Assembly: GCA_027382625.1 (NCBI GenBank)
Contig: JAJKFJ010021466.1
Span: forward strand, 1 to 14,150
Source: Tetmemena sp. SeJ-2015
Lineage: Eukaryota; Ciliophora; Spirotrichea; Sporadotrichida; Oxytrichidae
Length of the DNA: 14,150 bases
Reading direction: 5' to 3'
Shown: in pieces, positions 1 through 8,157 of the stretch
Numbering within the stretch: position 1 is the first letter of the stretch
Layout of the letters: every line of letters starts with the position of its first letter
The notes under the pieces: generated by a model
Database searches by the model: none
What the model was told of the DNA's origin: nothing
The model's input: the letters and a program-made list of their open reading frames with translations, nothing else
Program-made: the position numbers and the translations under genes

Positions 1-1318
1 AGATAAAAAAAACATAAATATCCCATGTGAACTAGGTAGTTTAGGATGTTTATGTTCTTAGGTAAATCCATTTGGCACTCCATCAAAGCCTGCTACAGCA
101 TTTAAAATTATAATCTGATATGAAGATTTTGAATAGATTTGATCTGGGAGATCTCTGTGATGTAAAGTTTAAATCATAATTCCAAGATAGCTCTCCAGGT
201 TTTCATTGATTTCCTTGAGAGATGCATTTTCCACGATCTCAGACAAAGTTTAGTGGTTAAATGAGAGCAATCCAGATCTCTTGATTAAGCTATAAAATAT
301 ACATAAGAATGCTCCTTTTAAGAAGTTAATTTCTTTTAGAGTATTCACTATCATCTTTTTATGTAATGTGACGTTGAATAATCTGATATAGATCCTGCAT
401 AGGAATCAATAAATTAGATAACATACATATTCTTTATTGTTAAATTAAACAATAAAAATTCAACAGTGCTTTAACTTCTTAATGTCAGAGAAATTCAAAA
501 ATAAGGAATGTAAAAAAGATTAGATTTATTTTAGAGCAACTCATTCTAGAAAATAACCCAAACTATAATAAAATGGAAATTAATCAATTCTTAAAAAAAT
601 GCACATTTAAAATTCTTTTTATTATAAAATTTAACTATTCAAGACAAAATTTATAACTGCAATTTTAAATAATTTTGATATGTAGTACAATTGCAGAATG
701 AATTGATGGCTGTTTAGTCATGATATAAGATGCTATAATTCTACTTAAAGATTATTAAGATTTGAATTAAGAGACTAATTTTCAAGAAAAATTAGCACAT
801 CTCTAATGTAAATTAAAAACAAAGATTAAAAGATAGAAGGGAATTTTATATCAATTAAATAGGTAAACTGTTGGTTAATGCAGGATCCTTGATTTTATTC
901 TCAAGCTCTACTATAGACGTGAGGTCTTTGACAAATACTTGATCTGAGCCTTGAGATGATACATTTGTTCTGACCATTCTAACATACTCAGTGATCATTT
1001 ACTAGAACTCTATGGAGATCACTTTCTTGCATTAAATAATAAACACCCTTACTATATTATAAAATTAGAAGCTGAAGTCTTTTGAAATGATGTAGGGAAG
1101 TGAGTCGTTGATGATTTACAGCTTGTACATTAAATCCTTTTCGCTACGAATGTACTGAATGAGCAATTGGGTGAATAATCCCCCTACAATTAAATATATT
1201 ATTAAATGTCTGTTCCCTTATCAAACTTGATGTGGCAGTGATCCACCAGACTCTCTAAAATCTGGTAGTTCAGTCCATCAAAGTACTCTAATGGAAGCTT
1301 TATTGGTACATAAATCAG
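1..1318 (-). CDS. Unrecognised protein, interrupted germline gene, cut by left edge
   Basis: I do not recognise the family. Read on the minus strand with TAA/TAG as Gln, three patches look clearly coding. The first runs from about 1318 to 1218 and contains KLPLEYFDGLNYQILES and DHCHIKFDKG. The second runs from 1178 to 870 and contains TQLLIQYIRSEKDLMYK and ITEYVRMVRTN. The third runs from about 295 to the left edge and contains SEIVENASLKEINENLESYL. The first two patches differ in frame and are joined by removing a 35-base insert between GGGA repeats. A 27-base GT-AG intron lies at 1026-1052. Between about 300 and 860 the sequence becomes very AT-rich and looks non-coding, so the left patch could belong to the same gene after a long IES or intron, or to another gene. 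The start is unresolved because a TGA lies just upstream of the first patch. The gene diverges from the radial spoke gene, about 80 bases away. Confidence 0.6.
300..860. other. AT-rich stretch without convincing coding
   Basis: This segment is very A/T-rich and shows no codon-like composition on either strand. It separates two coding patches on the minus strand and could be a long eliminated sequence, an intron or an intergenic spacer. I saw no repeats, RNA gene or transposon features in it. Confidence 0.5.
1026..1052 (-). other. Intron, 27 bases
   Basis: On the minus strand it begins GTAAGG and ends GCAAG. Its length is a multiple of three and the reading frame is the same on both sides, so the assignment rests on splice-site consensus and AT content only. 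Confidence 0.45.
1179..1213 (-). other. Candidate IES, 35 bases, pointer GGGA
   Basis: On the minus strand GGGA occurs at 1217-1214 and again at 1182-1179. The AT-rich stretch between the copies breaks the frame, and removing 35 bases joins HIKFDKG directly to LFTQLLIQ in one frame. No GT-AG intron explains the jump. Confidence 0.65.
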
Positions 1319-1398
1319 TTCTATTCATAACTAGAAAGTGACAAGCAAATGAGACAAGTCAAATTAAATATAATTCATAAATAAACTCAAGGATTTAA
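1319..1398. promoter_or_regulatory. Short divergent intergenic region
   Basis: About 80 AT-rich bases separate the minus-strand gene on the left from the ATG of the radial spoke gene at 1399. Both promoters would have to lie here or inside the genes. No specific motif is recognisable. The exact left border is uncertain because the start of the minus-strand gene is unresolved. Confidence 0.35.
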
Positions 1399-3200
1399 AT
1401 GGCAACTAAGTAACAGTCGAACGCAGTCGCAGCTCCTACTGGAAAAATAAAGGACTTTGACACTCTCAGGAACATCCTCAGAGGAGCAAGAACTTATTTC
1501 TTATTTTTTAATAAGAAAGGAAGATGGATCAGTGGATTTGTATCAACATCTAGTAGAGGTCATTAATCACATAGTCATGCACTGCCCTGACAAGGGACTC
1601 GACCAATTTGAAGAGATTAGTTACCTCATCAAGCATAAGGACACTTTCAAAATGGAGGAGTTCCTAAGAATCCATGAAACTGACAATTACAACACACCTT
1701 CACCAGCCTTTAGAGAGGCAGTTGAAAAGTATGCCAGTCTCGCAAAGAAGCATTTTGAGGTAAGGAACTAATATTGAGACACTTCTTTGAATTTAACACT
1801 ATAATTATAGAACAAGCAACCAGAATAAGCTGAGGATGGTGAGGAAGGTGGTGCTCCAGTTGATCTTCCACCAACTGGATAAGTCCCAGATCTTCTCAAC
1901 GATGTGAAGATCTTCTAATATGCTGGAGTAGGCTTTGGTGATAATGAAACTCTCTTGCTCATGAAATCTCTAAAGTAGCTTGCCATATCCTCTGGAGCAG
2001 AGTCAGTTAGACTTTGGGGAAAGATCCATGGTTCCCAAAAAGATTATACCATTTTGTATTACTACATCGCCGAAGGATCTAAATTTGAAGGAAACCAACT
2101 GGAGGAAGCTCTTTTTTATTTATACTCCTGCAGACTTCGTGGCTAGAGGCTCTGGAGTTAATAAATTCGTGTATTGGGCTTGCAATTCAGCACTTAGCCC
2201 ATGGGTGTTGCTTCCTGATCTCCAACCTAAGGATATCAAGGCTGCGAGAGGCACTAAAGTGAACTTTACTGGCAACTTAGACAGACCTATTTACACTAAC
2301 CCCTTCTTCTTCGGCCTTGAAAAACATTTCCTCAGAGCTCAAATATCTAGAATCTCTCACTCAACAACCGTAGCACCTAAAGGCCTTCACAAGCTAGTGG
2401 AAGATAATGACAGAGAGATTAAAAATGGAATGAGATTTAAATTTTGTAAGATCGAAGATAATGTTCCCGAAGAAGGACCCATTAAGATGCCAGCTACACC
2501 TGCAGTGGCTTCACCAGACTCATGGGTGCATTTGACTCCTAACATTTTGAAATGCAACAGACTCGTTCACTTAGAAGTTGAACCTGTAGATGATTAGGAC
2601 CCAGACGTTCTCAAGGCTAAGATAATTGCAGCAGATCCTTTTGATAAGAGATTGAAGCCTGTTTCCTAAGATTCAAAAGTAAGAGGAGGCCTACCTGCAT
2701 GGACTGTTAAACTACACGGAGATCAAACCATCTATCAGAATATTAACCCAGCTCAATATATCCATTTTGTTTTGTCAAGGAAGCACCAACTACGGCGTTG
2801 TAGTAGTGAAGTCTCTTTAATGGCCAGGCTCCTACACATTTTATTCTCAAGGGAGATACTTGCAAATCTATGTTGGCGATGGGTTGAAGTACGAGCAGCA
2901 AACCTACTATCCCATTTTCCCACCAACAATCTTAGATGACCCAGAGGAGAGACCACTTCAGAGAGAGGTATCTATATTATGTAACTAATTCTCTTATAGC
3001 CACAGGGTAAATAGCAAGAAGCACAAGCAAACGATGAATCTTTATTAAATTTTAATTACAATATGAAAATGCAGACTGAAAGCAACTTGTCATTCTTAAT
3101 TATTTAAGCGGCATATTTTATCCTTTCTATTGCACTAATAAACCAAAGGATTGGAAAATTTTAAAACTCATTTATCTTGCTATATCTCAATTAATCTTGA
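1399..3200 (+). CDS. Radial spoke head protein, RSP4/6 (RSPH4A/RSPH6A) family
   Basis: This is a structural protein of the radial spoke head in motile cilia, which passes mechanical signals between the central pair and the dyneins. Family landmarks in order are DLYQHLVEVI and DQFEEISYLI near the N-terminus, YAGVGFGDNETLLLMKSLK, RLWGKIHGSQKDY, GSGVNKFVYW, FTGNLDRPIYTNPFFFG, LRAQISRIS, LPAWTVKLHGD, NYGVVVVKSLQWPGSYTF and IYVGDGLKY. They are split over several frames. Removing two introns (1760-1810, 2968-2999) and three direct-repeat inserts (7, 16 and 22 bases) gives one frame of 557 residues, normal for the family. The start at 1399 (MATKQQSN) has good codon use. The last 50 or so residues, before the TGA at 3198, are AT-rich and hydrophobic and unlike the usual acidic tail, so the true end may be earlier or another insert may be missed. 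Confidence 0.93.
1500..1506 (+). other. Candidate minimal IES: tandem CTTATTT duplication
   Basis: CTTATTT occurs at 1493-1499 and immediately again at 1500-1506. Upstream coding is in the frame of the ATG at 1399 and downstream coding is one base out. Removing one copy joins RGARTYFL to IRKEDGSVDLYQHL, as expected for the RSP4/6 N-terminal region. It is either an IES made only of its pointer or a simple 7-base duplication. Confidence 0.7.
1760..1810 (+). other. Intron, 51 bases
   Basis: It starts GTAAGG and ends TTATAG, AT-rich with an in-frame TGA inside. Splicing joins KKHFE to NKQPEQAEDG without changing the frame. Confidence 0.8.
2112..2127 (+). other. Candidate IES, 16 bases, pointer CTC
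   Basis: CTC at 2109-2111 and 2125-2127 flanks a T-rich insert. Frame 2 (EGNQLEEA) must change to frame 0 (ADFVARGSGVNK) exactly here, and removing 16 bases gives EEAPADFVARGSGVNK. RSP4/6 homology on both sides fixes the position. The pointer is short, so its exact phase could slide. Confidence 0.75.
2757..2778 (+). other. Candidate IES, 22 bases, pointer TCAA
   Basis: TCAA at 2753-2756 and 2775-2778 flanks an AT-rich insert without GT-AG ends of suitable length. Removing 22 bases joins NINPAQ to GSTNYGVVVVKS, the order expected in RSP4/6 proteins, and corrects a one-base frame change. Confidence 0.8.
2968..2999 (+). other. Intron, 32 bases
   Basis: It begins GTATCT and ends CTTATAG. It joins ERPLQRE to PQGKQQEAQAND at a codon boundary and changes frame, as needed to keep the Gln-rich tail open. 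Confidence 0.75.
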
Positions 3201-3594
3201 AGTGGTTTTATCTCTGTAACTTTGCGAACTACTTCTAGCAAAAGGTTTTGACTCTTTCGTATTTTTCTTTCCCTTAACTATGTCGATCATAATAGATTAA
3301 ACTCTTGAACGCAAGTAGCATTTGGGATCTTCTATTGTATCTATTATGAATAGATCATAGTCAATATCTAAGGAAAAATAACTATAAAATTGAATAATCT
3401 AAATTAGAGATATTCATTGGAGATAATTAAACAGTGAAAAAGATTTTTTAAATTAATCTAAAATAAAAAAGAGAAAGATAAATTTTAATGCTAGTATCTT
3501 ATAAAATTAATTACTTTTAAGAATTGTTTTACATTTTATTCTTTATTAAATTCTTTTTCTTAAATTTATTGGAGGTTATATTTACCTTTGACTA
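3201..3594. other. AT-rich convergent intergenic region
   Basis: It lies between the 3' ends of the radial spoke gene and the minus-strand coiled-coil gene. I see no convincing coding. An imperfect inverted similarity around GATCATAATAG (about 3285) and CTATTATGAATAGATC (about 3342) is the only structure noticed, and it is too imperfect to call a terminator. Confidence 0.4.
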
Positions 3595-5996
3595 TCACTT
3601 TTATAAATTAAACTAAATTTTGAAGAGAGACTTAATTACAGCTTCTTAATTCTTGAGCTTGCTAAGTCTAGAACTCTCAACATCTTCACCTCTCTTCATT
3701 AAATTTTTGAGCGAGTCTATGTCTCTTTATGCCGAATCTGCTTCTATAACCTTATTTTCTACCCTCTCAACTGACTAAATTCTTTATCTTAAATAAATTG
3801 GAATAATATGATGAATCACACTTAACAAAAATATTTTTATATTCTAAAGCGGATTAAAATTCTATTTACTCTTAATCGGCAAATGAGTACTCCTTTTAAC
3901 TGTTTATAAGCCTAAATTAAACATTATAAACTAATTTTCTCGAACTAAACTCCCAGTTTTTATGCTTGACTCTTCATTAATCTTGTAATAAGATTTGTTT
4001 TACCACTAAGAGCCAATTCTTTATTTATTTCTAGTACTCTAAACTGTTTAAATTCTATATTATTTCTTGGTTTTAATAATAATTAAATATATCATCATAT
4101 AAATATTTGATCTTTAGATAGCTTTTAAGTGTATGCTAGTTTGAGTTGTTTGTTAGTTGACCTTAGCCCTTAATTGCTTCTTCTAGGCTACTAATGTTTG
4201 TAATAATTATAATATTTGAGAGCATCTCCCTCAGTTCTCTAAACGTCTGAGCTTGCTTCTCTTCTAATACTTGTACACTCTCCTCCAGTTAGCTCACTTG
4301 AAATCCTATATGCCTCTAGTTCTGCTCTTAAAGATGAATTTATGTCCTTAATTAAGAGTTCAACTTATTTTCCTCACCTATTTCACATAAAAGTTATTGA
4401 TAGTTCTTAGACTGGTCAAATATCTTATTTGAAATGTTCTGCTTTATAGCTATCAAACGTGCTATCTATTCAATGCTAGAATCTACAAATTGGGACAAAT
4501 CGTCATTGTAATGATCTCTTCTGTTTACAAAAGAAGGTCCCTCTAATTTCTTTGCCGTGGAATTTGGAAGCTCAGAATTTTGTAACTAAGATTTATCTTT
4601 TGAGGGAGATCTACTTATGGATTTTCGCTGAGTGAGGCTAAAGTCAGAAGCGGGTTTTTAAATAAGCTACTTTAAGTCTATTTGAATAGTCTTTGTAGAA
4701 TACTAGTTTTCAAGCTCTCTCTAGTAGTTATGAAATACAATATAGCTAAAACACTTTATAATTAAGAACCTTCTAAGCTCTTTATTACTTTGTCTCAGTC
4801 ATAAGATGGTCTCTACTAGTACGCGAGGCCTTGGAATTTTGAATATCCTATCCTTAACCTTAAGAGAGAAAATAGCTCTTGCTTTCATCGCCAAATACAG
4901 ACTCCTAATTAAATTTCTTAGCTTAGGTTAGCACTCTTCTATCCATATTTCCGTTCCTCAAAGAGAAGTTTATATTTTCACGAGAAGGTGTATTTAAAGT
5001 ATTCTTGAAGCTTGCTTGGCTCATGCTTTTATCAATATTTTTAGTTTGCTATGCGATTTAGCTCATTTTAACTCCACCTTCCTGGTATTGATTTCTACTG
5101 AAGGACAAATCTTATTTTGCTTAGGTTTGGTTTTGAGTGGTAAAATATTGTTGGTGTCCATCTTGAGTTGAGAATATAGATTTATTTCTATTAACTTTAG
5201 AGTCAATATTTCTAGCTGTCTCTGCTCCAAATTACTGTGAGATTCTTTGACTATTTACTTTTTATAGAGATGCTCTGCTTTATTATTCTGAGGGTCTCTT
5301 TGTCTGCCAAAATACTATATCTTGCTAGTAGTTTCTTTCTTTATGTCTATTGTACTCCTAAATTTTGTTAGAACTCTTCAAGCTTTTGTACTGCTTTTCC
5401 AAGGGGGACTTATCATTTATAATACATATATAATAATATTTTAAATGTAAAGAGATAAACATAAATGTATTAAGAGAAATAATTAAAAAGCTAAAGCAAT
5501 TAAGACATGAGGATATACTTAAATTGAATAAATTATGTATAAATTTCTGGTTTTCCTTTACTATTTGAGCTTTTATACTGTATTATTTAGAGAGCCTATA
5601 TTAGAAGTTGGCTTAAGCTGCGATTCGATTTCATAGTATTCACATAACACCTTATCTTAATTAACTTCTTCATTTTGTTAAGGTCCATTTGTTTGAGAGA
5701 CAGGGTTTTGAATAAAATTTGCAGAAGCAGATTTCTGCAAATTTATGAGTCTACTTTGGCTCTAAGCAGATTGACTTAAGTTAAAATCACTCATATTTTT
5801 ATTAATTTTGTGCGCTGAGCTTTCAAATGGATAGGGAGAATGAGTATTAGAGGATATCTAAATTACCATAAGTAGAATAATATAATATCTGAGTGGTATT
5901 TGAGTATTGCGCTTAGTTCATATTATGGATTCTTTTGACCTGCAAAGAGGCAGGACTCTTATTGCGGGAAACAGCTGTCGAAGAGTGAGATGCCAT
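3595..5996 (-). CDS. Coiled-coil, Gln/Ser/Asn-rich protein of unknown function, interrupted
   Basis: I do not recognise the family. The minus strand reads from an ATG at 5996 (MASHSSTAVSRNKSPASLQ) to TGA at 3597-3595. The N-terminal half is low-complexity, rich in S, N, Q and basic residues. The middle contains PASDFSLTQRKSISRSPSKD and then heptad-like segments such as SQLEESVQVLEEKQAQTFREL. The C-terminal part contains SVERVENKVIEADSAQRDID and LKNLMKRGEDVESS. Coding shifts frame several times: near 5900-5828, across an AT-rich stretch at about 5435-5560, at 4741-4735, near 4050, and near 3780-3900. Some shifts are solved by direct repeats; the AT-rich one at 5435-5560 is not resolved, although a GT-AG intron from 5561 to 5383 would keep the frame. 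Coiled-coil and disordered composition suggests a scaffold or cytoskeletal role, an inference only. Confidence 0.75.
4735..4741 (-). other. Candidate 7-base IES, pointer TAT
   Basis: TAT occurs on the minus strand at 4744-4742 and 4737-4735. Removing seven bases joins NYKVFQL to FHNYQRELENQY and corrects a one-base frame change. The pointer is weak on its own. Confidence 0.4.
5828..5900 (-). other. Candidate IES region, about 73 bases
   Basis: Coding before it (MNQAQYS) and after it (FESSAHKINKN) differs by one frame. Removing 73 bases between CA dinucleotides joins them. Alternatively two nested events would work: 60 bases between 8-base AATACTCA repeats (5908-5901 and 5848-5841), then 13 bases between CAT repeats. 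The exact boundaries are not decided by the sequence. Confidence 0.45.
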
Positions 5997-6147
5997 CAAA
6001 CTAATAGATTTTATTTTTATATCAACAGTGATGTTTTTATCTTTATTAAAAAAGTAATTATAATAGAACAACTTTAATTAAACACGAAGAAGAAGAAGGA
6101 TAAAATATAAACTCATAAATCAATCAATCAAGCAGAAGAATTAGTTA
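5997..6147. other. AT-rich intergenic spacer
   Basis: About 150 AT-rich bases lie between two minus-strand genes. It must hold the 3' end of the right gene and the promoter of the left one. A short (ATCA)n-like run at about 6118-6130 is the only regularity. Confidence 0.5.
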
Positions 6148-7229
6148 TCATTTTCTAGCAGCTCTGCGAGATGAGGATCTCTCAAGTTAAGGCTGAGGTG
6201 AGATCATGCTATTTCCTCTTGTCATTACCCCAACGCTGCCATCGTTCACACCTGGGACTATAGAGAGCATCTTTCCTGGGTCACCAAAGCTATAGTTAGA
6301 CTCTTGTCTTCTAGAGTTCCTAGTCATCAACTTATCAACTTTAAGATATAAAGTAAGATTAATAATAATTTGTCGTTGATGTCGAGATTCACCTCACCAA
6401 AATCTTAGACAGAATTCATCCATGGATTGAACTAAGTGGATGGATTGTAACTAATCTGAGGAGTCTTGATATTGTTGATAGGAGGATTCAGCTCTGAGGT
6501 TCCACTTACGAGGGGAGGGTAGTTTTAAGAGGGTTGAGCTGGTGCCTACATGACACCTCCAAATGTTCCTGACTTATGCGATACCGTTTAGCCTTTAGCA
6601 AGCTCAAGCTGAGGTGCCTAGCCCATTGATTGCTGATTAATTAAATTGGTCTGCTAAGCTGTTCTTAGGTTAGTTTGCTTTACCATCTCAAGTACCATTA
6701 AGTTATAGTCCTCTGCGTGCTTACTCATATCTGGATCATTGCTAAGTCTCATCTCTAGATAGAAGGCGTCCATCCTCACAGGATCAGACATCAAAATGTT
6801 TGCCTCGCTGTACATGTCATCTATTACCTTCTTGTCCAAGTTAAGTTAGTCGATGATGCTTATCGCATATTAGTCCTTTTCATTATATCAAAATATTTCC
6901 ACTTCATTATTAAAATCATTGTTGCATATGAACTAAGATTGTAAATTGAAATAAGTTCTTACTTTTGCAAAGAGACCGCATGCCATAACTAGTTCTTCAG
7001 CACTTTTGAATTTGAGCTTGGATAGAGGACCAAAATCTGCTTTCACTAACTTGTAATCGAGCATTAGGTAGATCCCATAGCACCAAGTGATTATTTCAAA
7101 CTCGTTAAGCATCTCAGAAATATTATAAAAGCTATAATCATCATTGCTGTACAAATATGGCCTAGATACTCTTTATCCACGACTTGCTCTGGCTTCAAAA
7201 CTAAAAGAACGCCTTATTTAAAAATTCAT
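6148..7229 (-). CDS. Unrecognised 342-residue protein, interrupted by two IESs
   Basis: The minus strand reads from ATG at 7229 (MNFQIRRSFSFEARASRG) to TGA at 6150-6148. The N-terminal half looks globular and helical (SEMLNEFEIITWCYGIYLML, FKSAEELVMACGLFAKVRTY). A second helical block contains DKKVIDDMYSEANILMSDP and AEDYNLMVLEMVKQTN. The C-terminal half is Pro/Gln/Ser/Asn-rich and ends in SSSRRAARK, probably disordered. Two inserts interrupt it, 24 bases (with an in-frame TGA) and 29 bases. After their removal 1029 bases remain, exactly 343 codons including the stop, which supports both boundaries. Two helical blocks followed by a disordered tail recall adaptor proteins, but I see no diagnostic motif and do not assign a family. 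Confidence 0.8.
6340..6368 (-). other. Candidate IES, 29 bases, pointer AAA
   Basis: On the minus strand AAA occurs at 6371-6369 and 6342-6340 around a T/A-rich insert. Its removal joins EVNLDINDK to VDKLMTRNSRRQES and corrects the frame. The pointer is short, but the coding boundaries on both sides are sharp. Confidence 0.65.
6879..6902 (-). other. Candidate IES, 24 bases, pointer TAATGAA, contains in-frame TGA
   Basis: On the minus strand TAATGAA occurs at 6909-6903 and 6885-6879. The frame is the same on both sides, but the insert carries a TGA. Removing 24 bases joins CNNDFNNE to KDQYAISIIDQLN in one open frame. The 7-base repeat and the removed stop make this one of the best-supported IESs here. 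Confidence 0.8.
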
Positions 7230-7534
7230 TACATAGTGAGAGTTACTTGTGAAAGTCATTGATCAAAACTCTTGTCAAATAATTCATCAATTAAAATTAA
7301 AGTTAGAATGAATGAAGAAATAAGTGACGCCAGACTATAAGAAATTTATTAAAACACAATTATTAATACTAGGAAGCAATTTTTAAAATTCAAACCTTAA
7401 TTTATAACCTTAATTTAAAGCGAGAAGCAGATTTAATATTGAGGGGATATCTGAGTAAGAGTTAGCGCGCTAAGAATAACTTAGTTCACTCATTTAAATT
7501 TGAGTGGGAGGCTCTCAAAGTTGAACTTACTTTT
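7230..7534. other. AT-rich intergenic spacer
   Basis: About 300 bases lie between two minus-strand genes. A short GC-richer patch at about 7440-7480 contains no convincing codon pattern. No other feature was seen. Confidence 0.45.
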
Positions 7535-7998
7535 TCATAGAGTCGAAGTTCCTCTCTCTATTCTAGTAAATTTTTCACTATTTTTTTCAAACTAATTTTT
7601 GACTAAAAGGTAGAGTTATTTATATTAGAAGAAGTTTTATTTTTATAAGTATGATACCTGTCCCATATCGAAAGGGGAAGAATGAGAGGCTCTAATGGAC
7701 TTGGCTTTGTCACTGTAGCATGGAAGTTCCTAGAGTGCAGATGGCATCCTATACAAACTTGGCATTCTTTCAAATGGACTATTGATATCATTCCTAGCCA
7801 TTTAATCACAAAAATGAAAGAAATCATTATAAATATAAGGCATTTGAATTGAAAAGTCTGAGTTCTTTCTGATGTCCATATTTGAGACCGAGGAGTTTCT
7901 GAAATCCATTTTCTGACAAAAAGCGAAATGATTAACGAACCGTAACCATATTGTGTTAAAATGTTAGCTGTAGTAGGGAGAATTTTACCACTTACCAT
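7535..7998 (-). CDS. Small unrecognised protein (about 146 residues)
   Basis: The minus strand reads from ATG at 7998 (MVSGKILPTTANILTQYGYG) to TGA at 7537-7535. After an internal frame change the coding continues as MDFRNSSVSNMDIRKNSD, then SPFERMPSLYRMPSALQEL and SIRASHSSPFDMGQVSYL. Removing a 23-base insert between AAT repeats gives 441 bases, 147 codons including the stop. The protein is rich in S, R, N and M with no recognisable domain. The first codons also look like a 5' splice site (ATG followed by GTAAGTGG, with CTACAG 28 bases on), so an intron right after the ATG is possible. It diverges from the gene starting near 8158. Confidence 0.6.
7908..7930 (-). other. Candidate IES, 23 bases, pointer AAT
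   Basis: On the minus strand AAT occurs at 7933-7931 and 7910-7908. Removing 23 bases joins TQYGYGSL to MDFRNSSVS and makes the whole gene a multiple of three. The pointer is short, so nearby alternatives exist. Confidence 0.5.
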
Positions 7999-8157
7999 TT
8001 GAGCAGAATTAATATATATCTATTTTTTATTCTCTCACTCGCTTTGCCTCCTTAATTTAAGCTCCGTTTAGTTTGCATTATCTTAAGATATAAGCTAAAG
8101 AGTAGGGAGATTATATTTAGCTTTTTTATTTTTATTTGCGCCAAGTCTTTTCTAAAA
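7999..8157. promoter_or_regulatory. Divergent intergenic region
   Basis: About 160 AT-rich bases separate two divergently read genes and must serve both as promoter region. T-rich runs are present; I recognise no defined element. Confidence 0.4.

Noticed and set aside
1457..1771. A separate small gene starting with TTG at 1457
   Set aside because: It is the internal part of the RSP4/6 N-terminal exon in the frame that follows the CTTATTT duplication; the true start is the ATG at 1399.
2753..2956. 67-residue minus-strand frame
   Set aside because: It lies opposite RSP4/6 coding (NYGVVVVKSLQWPG and onwards) and has no coding character of its own.
4283..4295. A 10-base IES between GAG repeats
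   Set aside because: It was needed only if an alternative frame (LRAELEAYRISSEL) was used; the frame ending in SQLEESVQVLEEK is already open from about 4730 without it.
5395..5556. GGAAAA direct repeat as pointer for the AT-rich insert near 5435-5550
   Set aside because: Removing the repeat-to-repeat interval (156 bases) puts the downstream coding out of frame and gives a TGA within a few codons.
7603..7998. 131-residue standard-code frame on the minus strand
   Set aside because: Only its first residues are in the favoured frame. After about 7930 the codon-like frame is a different one (DFRNSSVSNMD...), so most of this frame is a shadow.
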